A DNA stretch of 64,000 nucleotides from Nematocida homosporus (lineage: Eukaryota; Microsporidia), in contig NW_026250680.1 in assembly GCF_024244095.1 (NCBI RefSeq), positions 1 to 64,000 of the forward strand, written 5' to 3'. Position numbers and translations under genes: made by a program. The notes beneath the pieces are model-generated. The model was not told where the DNA came from and searched no databases. It saw only the letters and a list, made by a program, of their open reading frames with translations. The first letter of the stretch is position 1. Each line of letters starts with the position of its first letter. Below, piece by piece: positions 57,789 through 64,000 of this stretch.

Positions 57789-58223
57789 ACAATGCAAATA
57801 TTATGCAAACATAAGACTATTAAAATCGGGCGATCAATAGTGATAGCAGACTCTTAGACGGCTGAAATACTTCAACCCATAAATATATCCCCAATCATAT
57901 CACGGCTTACTATCTAGACTTTATCTCACTGACTCTTTATTATACCACTAGTTCAATCCAAACCAATTCAATTTCACTAATTCAATTTCAAATTAAATCA
58001 ACCCACACTATCTTCTGTTTATGTTAGGTTACGTTTTGATTAAGTTATGCTTTGGTTCGGGTGGATTGAGTTATGTTTTGATTGGTGTTGATTGAGTTAT
58101 GTTGTTGGCTTGTGTAATTTAATGTAGTTATGTTGTGATGCTGTTCTATCAACTGATATTAAACACACTACTAACACAAACATGTTCTAAAGTAACACAA
58201 CACAATATAACAAATCAATGGTT
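57789..58223. other. Intergenic region between MON2 and RPC11
   Basis: Contains short alternating blocks: A/C-rich (57950-58000), G/T-rich with GTTATGTTTTGATTGG units (58020-58140) and A/C-rich again. No RNA or coding gene recognised. Confidence 0.5.
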
Positions 58224-58529
58224 TTATTCGCGCCAGGCATACTTACAGGCAACACAAGTATTAAAGATGGTCATCGGCTCATCTGCACTTCTGGTTTGCA
58301 TCTGATAGAAGTAGGCTTTGCCTTCCGAACATTGCGGACATATAACAGCTCGCTCCGGCAGTTCTCGAGGTTTAACAGCCATTTCTTCAGATCGTGGTGT
58401 TAATGGAACTTTGACCCGATAGATCCCCTTGATTTCCTGATGGTACTTGCACTCATCACAAGTAAACCGAGTATTCCCATTGCATATCTCAATGCTTAAT
58501 GAATTGAAGCAACGATTACAGAATGCCAT
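58224..58529 (-). CDS. RPC11: RNA polymerase III subunit RPC11 (TFIIS-like zinc ribbons)
   Basis: 101 residues, close to yeast Rpc11 (110). N-terminal zinc ribbon with CNRC (4-7) and CDEC (24-27); C-terminal TFIIS-like zinc ribbon with CPQC and CVAC, containing QMQTRSADEPMTIF. The Asp-Glu pair in this hairpin inserts into the polymerase active site and promotes RNA cleavage during proofreading and termination. Nuclear; makes tRNA, 5S and other small RNAs. ATG at 58529 lies inside the 3' end of the ARL2-like gene (14-bp overlap, different frame). Strong match. Confidence 0.95.
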   Translation of the reverse strand: MAFCNRCFNSLSIEICNGNTRFTCDECKYHQEIKGIYRVKVPLTPRSEEMAVKPRELPERAVICPQCSEGKAYFYQMQTRSADEPMTIFNTCVACKYAWRE

Positions 58530-59154
58530 TTTCTGCTGATTTTTCGAAAATTGTCTCTAATAGGGTAGTAAACAACCTCACTACATTCTTGCCACTCTTA
58601 GCCGAAGTATGCACAATCGGAATTACCCGACTTTCCTTTGACTTACTCACTCCTAAATTTTGACTTACCTTCAACTTATTGATTTCCGTAATAAAATCAA
58701 AACCAACTGCTTGTTCAACTGGAAAAACAGATACATCCACTGTCTTATCTAACTCTTCCCCAACTAAATCCGATTTATTAGCTGCACAAATAAACGAACT
58801 ATTAGCTAAGGTTGGATGACTTACTGTAGCCTCTAAAACAGCCATATAATCCGTACTTCCCCCATTATCATAAACAAAAATCACACCATCAGCCCCTGCA
58901 TAGTACGTATCCCAATACGCCCGAATTGAACTTTGTCCGCCCATATCTAAGATCTCTAAAATACACTCTTCACCCTTAATTTTAACATGTTTCGTGATAA
59001 TTTGATAGCCAAAAGTCGGCGAAATATGTGAAATCTCTTCTCCCAGATAAGCACGCAAAAGAGTAGTCTTCCCAGCATTGTCTAGACCAAGAATAATCAC
59101 CTTAATACGCCTCTCCTGCTTAAGAATCCTCTTAACAAGCACTGTCAGATTCAT
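58516..59154 (-). CDS. Arf-like GTPase, ARL2/CIN4 type
   Basis: 212 residues. P-loop GLDNAGKTT (23-31), switch 1 with SPTFGY (about 45-50, Thr47), switch 2 DMGGQ (70-74) and NKSD for guanine. The N-terminal helix VLVKRILKQERRIKV resembles Arl2 (LTILKKMKQKERELR) rather than Arf; there is no glycine at position 2, so N-myristoylation is not expected. Arl2 controls tubulin folding cofactors. A longer C-terminal stretch (about 140-185, with KLKVSQNLGVSKSKES) is inserted before the last helix. ATG at 59154, 32 bp from the divergent Sir2 ATG. Arl3 or another Arl remains possible. Confidence 0.85.
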   Translation of the reverse strand: MNLTVLVKRILKQERRIKVIILGLDNAGKTTLLRAYLGEEISHISPTFGYQIITKHVKIKGEECILEILDMGGQSSIRAYWDTYYAGADGVIFVYDNGGSTDYMAVLEATVSHPTLANSSFICAANKSDLVGEELDKTVDVSVFPVEQAVGFDFITEINKLKVSQNLGVSKSKESRVIPIVHTSAKSGKNVVRLFTTLLETIFEKSAENGIL

Positions 59155-59186
59155 ACAATTTTATAATTTCTTTGCTTTTTCCAACC
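59155..59186. promoter_or_regulatory. 32-bp divergent start-to-start spacer
   Basis: Only 32 bp (CAATTTTATAATTTCTTTGC then T-rich) separate the ARL2-like and Sir2 start codons. The TTTTATAAT core may be a shared TATA-like element. The 5' UTRs must be very short or overlap coding sequence. Confidence 0.8.
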
Positions 59187-60158
59187 ATGAAGACTCTTAG
59201 TGCCCAAAGTTCTTCTCTTTATATCAAATTGGCCTTTTTGATAAGAAAAGGTCATACATCTGTAATTACAGGGGCTGGTATATCTACATCAGGAGGTATC
59301 CCTGATTTTAGGTCTAGTACAGGTATATTTAAAGATATCAAAAACAAACATGGTTATAATGGTGAACAGATTTTCACTTTTGGCGTCGTTCATTCTTGTG
59401 ATAAGGCTTTCCAAATCTTCATTCAACTAATCTGCAGTCTCAAAGATAAAGTCGAACAGGTCCAACCCACCCCTACCCATCGGATGCTAGCTTATATTCA
59501 GAAGAGATACAAATTCAGTCTTTATACTCAAAACATCGATGGTATTGAAAAGAAAGCCGGCATTGAAAAAGACCTTATCTATCTTCATGGCAATTTAGAA
59601 ACTCTTATCTGCTCACATTGTCATCATCATGTTGAGTACACTTTGGATCAAAATCAACTCTTACAATCAAAAACAATCATTGAATGTCCCAACTGTATTC
59701 AGCGCAAGACCGAACGACAGAAACTGAACAAAAGACCTACGCCTATTGGTAAACTTATGCCTAATATTGTCCTTTATGGTGATAAGACTGAAGAAATGTC
59801 CTTACTTAAACGAGTGCATTACGACCAACAGACCGATGTCTTACTGGTAATGGGAACTAGTTTAAAGGTTTATGGAGTCAAAAATCTTGTGAAAGAGATA
59901 AGCCGACAGGCCTCTAAAAACAATGGAGTTAAGGTTTATATCGGTCGAGAAGCACCTCCTAAGATTATGCAGCCCTTTTTTGATTATTGGATTGAAGGTG
60001 ATTGCGATACGTTTTCATCAGTCTTACTAGAAACTCTGCAGGGCAAACACTTGCTTAAAGAGTTACAGAAAGCATCACAAAACAGATATGAAGAATTACT
60101 AGCTTCTTTCCGTCGCTTATCTTTAGATACATCGTTTAGAACTAATCATACCAAGTAA
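59187..60158 (+). CDS. Sir2-family NAD-dependent protein deacylase
   Basis: 323 residues from the ATG at 59187 (frame opens at a TTG at 59172). NAD-binding Rossmann block VITGAGISTSGGIPDFRS; substrate motif YTQNIDGIEKKAGI; catalytic His in LHGNLETL; zinc ligands CSHC and CPNC; then KLMPNIVLYGD and MGTSLKV. Removes acetyl or other acyl groups from histones and other proteins in the nucleus or cytosol. Length and motifs fit class I sirtuins (Sir2/Hst). The last 30 residues form a basic tail. The CAF-1 gene starts 6 bp after the stop on the same strand, so the two chromatin genes may be co-transcribed. Confidence 0.95.
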   Translation: MKTLSAQSSSLYIKLAFLIRKGHTSVITGAGISTSGGIPDFRSSTGIFKDIKNKHGYNGEQIFTFGVVHSCDKAFQIFIQLICSLKDKVEQVQPTPTHRMLAYIQKRYKFSLYTQNIDGIEKKAGIEKDLIYLHGNLETLICSHCHHHVEYTLDQNQLLQSKTIIECPNCIQRKTERQKLNKRPTPIGKLMPNIVLYGDKTEEMSLLKRVHYDQQTDVLLVMGTSLKVYGVKNLVKEISRQASKNNGVKVYIGREAPPKIMQPFFDYWIEGDCDTFSSVLLETLQGKHLLKELQKASQNRYEELLASFRRLSLDTSFRTNHTK

Positions 60159-60164
60159 ATTTTT

Positions 60165-61184
60165 ATGTACAACTTGCGATTCACAGCCTCTACGTTGAAA
60201 CTCTTGCTTGATTTTAAGCAATCTAGTGCTCTTTACCCTTCTAGTGAGCTTATGCTTCTTTTTGCTGATCTTTTGGTTGTTTCTGAGCAAATAGAGATTG
60301 AAAGGTTTCTGGCCTTACATGCCTATGAGTATTTCTATGCTGGGAAGCGTTTGCGTCCTTCTCTAGTTGATTTCCAGGCCTGGGTGCATATTTGGACTGA
60401 AACAACTGATCCACAAATTATTAAGGTAGAAATAGTAGATTCAGCTGGTTTATCCCTTTGGAGTGCTTATGTAATAGCTGTAGCAAGAGAAGTCTTGGAG
60501 CGGAAGAGTCTTTCTTATCGGTTTCGTTTGAAATTCCCTAAGTATCTGAAAAGTGAGTGGCTTAAATCGACTGACTCAACTGGCTTGAAGACAAAATCTA
60601 GTTCTAAGCACTTGTCTGTACTGATTGCAGCTGATTTAGTTGGAGCAGAAGAAGAAGTTGCTGATAAGGATGAAAGTGAGACTAGTTTGGAAATTAAACC
60701 GAAAAAAGATAGTGCCGGCTTACTGGCCTTTGCTCAGAAACGAGCAGCTACTGTTTTAGAGACTAGTAGTAAGAAAGTTCGATTCTTGCCGCCCGGTCGT
60801 ATGTATAAGCACCAGAAGACTTTCCGGGTTGGTGCTGATGTATCTACTCCTGTTCGGATGGTCTTCTATAAACATCATGGCCAAGTACGACCCTCTTACT
60901 ATGGAGTGAAGAAGATGGGGCCGGTCTTTCCTAGAACGAGATGTTCAGTAAAGAAGATCTTGCCGGATGAGGAGTATCTCTATGATTCGGATGAAGAATG
61001 GGTAGAAGGTGATGGTGAAAGTATTGGGGAAGAGTCGTTTGAAAGTGATGAGGATGAAGATGAAGATGCTGGCTGGATTGAACCGGATAATACTAATGAA
61101 GCTTTATTTCGACGTGGCCAACTACCACGGATTGACTATCCTGTTTGTCAAGAGTATCCCTTGGATGAAGCTTGTGCCGACTAA
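60165..61184 (+). CDS. Chromatin assembly factor 1 large subunit (CAC1/p150-like), minimal form
   Basis: 339 residues. The C-terminal half shows the CAF-1 acidic (ED) domain: VRMVFYKHHGQVRPSYYGV, then LPDEEYLYDSDEEWVEGDG with GESIGEESFESDEDED and a GWIEPD end, matching KLLQFxENxRPAYWG...YEVDSDEEW in other species. This part binds H3-H4. The N-terminal half is not obviously conserved; the KER coiled coil and PCNA-binding PIP motifs of larger homologues are not visible. Deposits histones behind replication forks. At 339 residues it is far shorter than yeast Cac1 (606). ATG at 60165 is preceded by AAATTTTT, like the AAATTT-type signal of microsporidian starts. Located 6 bp after Sir2. Confidence 0.8.
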   Translation: MYNLRFTASTLKLLLDFKQSSALYPSSELMLLFADLLVVSEQIEIERFLALHAYEYFYAGKRLRPSLVDFQAWVHIWTETTDPQIIKVEIVDSAGLSLWSAYVIAVAREVLERKSLSYRFRLKFPKYLKSEWLKSTDSTGLKTKSSSKHLSVLIAADLVGAEEEVADKDESETSLEIKPKKDSAGLLAFAQKRAATVLETSSKKVRFLPPGRMYKHQKTFRVGADVSTPVRMVFYKHHGQVRPSYYGVKKMGPVFPRTRCSVKKILPDEEYLYDSDEEWVEGDGESIGEESFESDEDEDEDAGWIEPDNTNEALFRRGQLPRIDYPVCQEYPLDEACAD

Positions 61185-61571
61185 TTAGTATTGAGTTGAG
61201 TTGGGTTTGGTTTAGTTGGTATTGAGTTGTGTTTAGTTTAGTTATTGTGTTGAGTTGAATTGGGTTGTGTTTAGTTATTGAGTTGTGTTTAGTTTGGTTG
61301 TTGAGTTGCTATCTTATTGAGTTGGTATCTTATCTAGTAATGGATGTAGTAAGAAATAAACATTGTAGTTTTCATGTTAGATTGTTTTGGGTTAGATTGG
61401 CTGGGGTTGGGTGTTTGCTTTGCTTGGGATTGAGTGGGATATTGGCTGTAATCTGGCTTGGCTTAAATCATTCTAGGCTTGGGATAATAGTAGTCTGGAA
61501 ACTCATGCTTTGATAGCGATTAAAAAAGATATAAATTCAACCTAAAGCTATCTCTATCTACAAAAGAACGA
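61185..61571. other. G/T-rich tract after the CAF-1 gene
   Basis: Dominated by GAGTTGTGTTTAGTTTAG-type units on the + strand. A frame at 61265-61513 begins at TTG and is low complexity; not called. No gene seen. Confidence 0.55.
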
Positions 61572-62060
61572 ATGAAGTACTGGAAGCATTTCAAGTCTAT
61601 GTTGAAAAAGATTGGAGTCTTATCTGTGGTAGTAGAGAAACAAAAACTAGCACATGGTAAACCTCGATGCTCATCTAGATTGTCCTTGGAAAGTTTAGAT
61701 AACCTGGAGTATATCGAGGCATCCACAAAAAAAGAAGACCATCTTGCGGGATTGTCTGGGTCTGACCGGCCTGTAGGGGCACTTTGGGCGGATGATACGC
61801 CTATTTCGATAGTGTTTCAACGAATAGAGCAAGCATTTTATACTGATGCGGAAAGAATAGAGTGCTTTAAAAAGCATGCTTCACCTGATATTATCAAATG
61901 GTGGATTGGCCTTTGTATTAAGCCTAGTAGCTGGGAGAGCTTTAAAACCTGGCTGACTGAGGATCTTGATAGTCTGCAAGAGATTCGGGCTAAACAAAAG
62001 GCCGACTTGAAACCGGAAGACTCTAATCAAGGCTTTGCTGAGCGCCAACGCTATCTTTGA
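61572..62060 (+). CDS. Small protein with Gag-like segment (retrotransposon-derived candidate)
   Basis: 162 residues, ATG at 61572. The first 20 residues are basic. Residues about 80-135 (DDTPISIVFQRIEQAFYTD, FKKHASPDIIKWWIGL, SWESFKTWLTEDL) have the WW...L...W..F...L pattern seen in Gag capsid-like regions of Ty3-type elements. No zinc knuckle, protease or reverse transcriptase follows. Likely a domesticated fragment, a solo Gag gene or a remnant. No repeat or LTR was seen around it. Short and unsupported by neighbours, so it is a moderate call. Confidence 0.45.
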   Translation: MKYWKHFKSMLKKIGVLSVVVEKQKLAHGKPRCSSRLSLESLDNLEYIEASTKKEDHLAGLSGSDRPVGALWADDTPISIVFQRIEQAFYTDAERIECFKKHASPDIIKWWIGLCIKPSSWESFKTWLTEDLDSLQEIRAKQKADLKPEDSNQGFAERQRYL

Positions 62061-62746
62061 TGGGAATATCCGCCTTTTAGGTATTAAATCGAAGTAGAGC
62101 ATTTTTACTTGGCCAGTCCTTATCAAAGTTGTTACTTTTGGACTGGGATTAGTATTAAGTTGGTTGGTATCATAATGGGCTGGTCTTGAGTTAGTATTGG
62201 AATCAACGAGTTACGATTTAATCCACTTGTGTGGCTATCAAATAAATGTGAAGGTTTAGTACTAGGTTTGTGTGTCTTCGGCTTGCATTAAATGGTGGTA
62301 AGATGGATTAAGATTGATATTAGATTAAGATAAGATAGTTAGTGAAGTTCAACTTTCCATAATATACTTCTTATGCTATCTAACATACTGTTTATGAGGG
62401 TTTGGTTTGATTTAGGCTTAATTGGTTGTTTAGTTGGAGTAATACAATCATTGTGATCTAGTAATAAAGTATTCTGGTTTCTGGCTGGACCAGTCGAGTT
62501 ATTGTAGTTTGTTTCTAGTTCAGACTTAAATTCAATTCTAATCCTACAGAATTTGGAAATGAAGGGATAGTGTTGGTTTTTTGGAAATTTAGTGATACTC
62601 TATTAGTGATACTGTAATTTGTAAACCTATGATATTGTGAGATTAAGTTAATTGTAGATATGTCTAGTTGAGTAGATAGAGAATACAATGTAATGAAGGC
62701 TTCAAGTGGCTTGTATATATGTTAACTCGGTTTATTTATCTTAGAC
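62061..62746. other. Intergenic region with a hairpin
   Basis: A bulged hairpin at 62113-62146 pairs CCAGTCC with GGACTGG around an inner AAAGT-TGTT-ACTTT stem, about 50 bp after the Gag-like stop; it might be a 3' end structure. The rest is A/T-rich with GTATTAAGTTGG units. No coding region. Confidence 0.5.
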
Positions 62747-64000
62747 TTAGATGACGTAAAGTTGGTGAGGGTCATCATATGTTGCTTTTCTGCCAAGCTC
62801 CGTAGAAAGGTCTATTATGTCGTTATAAGCTATGTAAAAATAGATGTAGCCATCATGACATGCTAGATCTTTGAGATATTGGCAGTTGATAGAGAGCGGG
62901 TTAGTATTGATATTGTCCTGGAGAACAACAAAATTAGATAGCGGAACACCGACAAGATAGTGGATGTCTAGATACACACCTTCTTCTCGGCATTCAGGAC
63001 AATTCTTGCTCGGCCATTCATCAAACCAGTTAACTGCGCACCTATCACAAAAAGTGTGACCACACTTGAAGTAGCAAAGAGTTGTGAATTTGGTTTCTGG
63101 GACAGTAGACTCGTTACGGGGTTTCTTGGCACTTGGTTCACCATCTGCATCATCTTTGTTTTCTTCGTCTTTGAGACACTTATCACCATCTACATCATCA
63201 ACAGTTGACACAAATAGTTTATCGTAACAAATTGAACACTCAATATTCTTCTTAGTCTTTTGGTTAGTCAATAGATGCTTTTTGATCATTTCAAGTGAAG
63301 CTTTGGTGCCCATGTTTGTTGGGACTAGTGTCTTAAGCTGCTCGCCTTGAGAAAAGAGTCGGGATAGAGTTGCATGTGATACGGCTGTGAACTCAGGGCG
63401 TAGGTTGGTGGCAGTGGCCAGGAGACTAATGTGATACGGTCGAATTATTAGTTCAATATATGTGTGTGGTCTTGAACTTATATCCTCTATTTGAATGCTA
63501 GTGAGTTTATCTAATCCACGAATACAATAATCACGTGAAGCTATCGCATGATGGTCGTTAGCTGATAATTCAAGATTGCATAGTTGTAAGATAGTCAGAT
63601 CTGTAAATCGGCAAGACACCCAGCGGATAATAGTTGCGAGGTCTGTCTCAGTTAATGTCTGGCCGTTAGAAAAGAGCATAACCAGCTTCTCGACGGAGTT
63701 TTTCTGGATAGAATACTCTTGGGGCTCGAGGGTTTGTCCCTGGTTGGATTGATTTAAGAGCATAGCTTGGCAATTGGCAAAGTCGGCATTCAGAGCAACT
63801 ACGGTAACACTAGAGAGTATAAACTCTTTCTTACACAACCCAATCAGACTAGGGGCTGTCGACCAGGCGATGTAAATTTCAAATGGCATGCCCATAGGAA
63901 TAATTCCGTAACTCCAGAGATTGTGCAAGGCTTCATAATGCAATTCAAAGAGGGATTCTTCTAATTGCAGAGACAGTTTGTGCAGGCCAAGAGATTCAAT
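62747..64000 (-). CDS. RING-type family protein, C-terminal part (5' end beyond the window)
   Basis: Partial: the frame stays open from 62747 to the right edge (about 417 residues visible), so the start lies outside. Paralogue of the 6029 protein: shared TDLATIIRWVSCRF, SIQIEDI and C-terminal ISIYLS-like blocks. It keeps the best RING motif of the family: CSIC, a long acidic insertion (about 35 residues, DDVDGDKCLKDEENKDDADG), then CYFKCGHTFCDRC and CPEC, so C3HC4 ligands are complete. RING domains usually act as E3 ubiquitin ligases. LRR-like segments precede it. If the missing N terminus has a signal like its paralogues, it would be secreted or lumenal, which would be odd for an E3. Confidence 0.85.
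   Translation of the reverse strand: MESLGLHKLSLQLEESLFELHYEALHNLWSYGIIPMGMPFEIYIAWSTAPSLIGLCKKEFILSSVTVVALNADFANCQAMLLNQSNQGQTLEPQEYSIQKNSVEKLVMLFSNGQTLTETDLATIIRWVSCRFTDLTILQLCNLELSANDHHAIASRDYCIRGLDKLTSIQIEDISSRPHTYIELIIRPYHISLLATATNLRPEFTAVSHATLSRLFSQGEQLKTLVPTNMGTKASLEMIKKHLLTNQKTKKNIECSICYDKLFVSTVDDVDGDKCLKDEENKDDADGEPSAKKPRNESTVPETKFTTLCYFKCGHTFCDRCAVNWFDEWPSKNCPECREEGVYLDIHYLVGVPLSNFVVLQDNINTNPLSINCQYLKDLACHDGYIYFYIAYNDIIDLSTELGRKATYDDPHQLYVI

Noticed and set aside
61265..61513. 82-residue hydrophobic frame
   Set aside because: TTG start inside a G/T-rich repeat tract; hydrophobicity follows from the base composition.

Overview
The window looks like a segment of a microsporidian (or very closely related) nuclear genome. 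The genes are eukaryotic and intron-free. Several are short versions of fungal proteins (MCM6, RNA polymerase I RPA2, RPC11, SPT16, MON2, Sec7-type GEF, actin). Neighbouring genes can sit extremely close: two divergent pairs have start codons only 15 and 32 bp apart, and one pair overlaps by 14 bp. The species cannot be named from the sequence alone.

Layout. 1-15084 is an accessory, secretome-rich part. It holds a bacterial-type ammonia-dependent asparagine synthetase (asnA), an apparently active M16 (insulysin-like) metallopeptidase flanked by an imperfect inverted repeat, and two large convergent secreted proteins with RING-like C termini whose 3' flanks form another inverted repeat. 15653-25725 is housekeeping on the + strand: actin, a DNA polymerase epsilon B-subunit-like protein, a large unidentified helical protein and a Sec7-domain Arf GEF. 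25967-28995 carries two tandem paralogues with an N-terminal membrane anchor and repetitive ectodomain. 29188-38308 is housekeeping: RSA4/Notchless, RPA2, a UBX-like protein and MCM6, followed by a candidate C/D-box snoRNA. 38750-47209 is a second secretome island: two M16-like proteins that have lost both zinc-binding histidines, with an unknown secreted protein between them. 47539-61184 is housekeeping rich in chromatin and Arf-pathway genes: SPT16, a Nas2-like chaperone, an Itc1-like DDT protein, glutaredoxin, MON2, RPC11, ARL2, Sir2 and the CAF-1 large subunit. 61572-64000 holds a Gag-like small ORF and a third RING-like family member that runs off the right edge.

How the genes connect. 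Four chromatin genes (FACT SPT16, ISW2-type Itc1, Sir2, CAF-1) lie within 14 kb. Sec7, MON2 and ARL2 all belong to Arf/Arl GTPase membrane and tubulin biology. The secreted families are the lineage-specific part and the most likely host-facing one.

Intergenic DNA is unusual. It consists of long tracts that are A/C-rich on the coding strand before many start codons and G/T-rich after many stops, carrying a recurrent GGGTTAGTATTGGG-like motif. No tRNA, rRNA, CRISPR or insertion sequence was recognised. Several long frames begin at non-ATG codons; for those the first sensible ATG is given.
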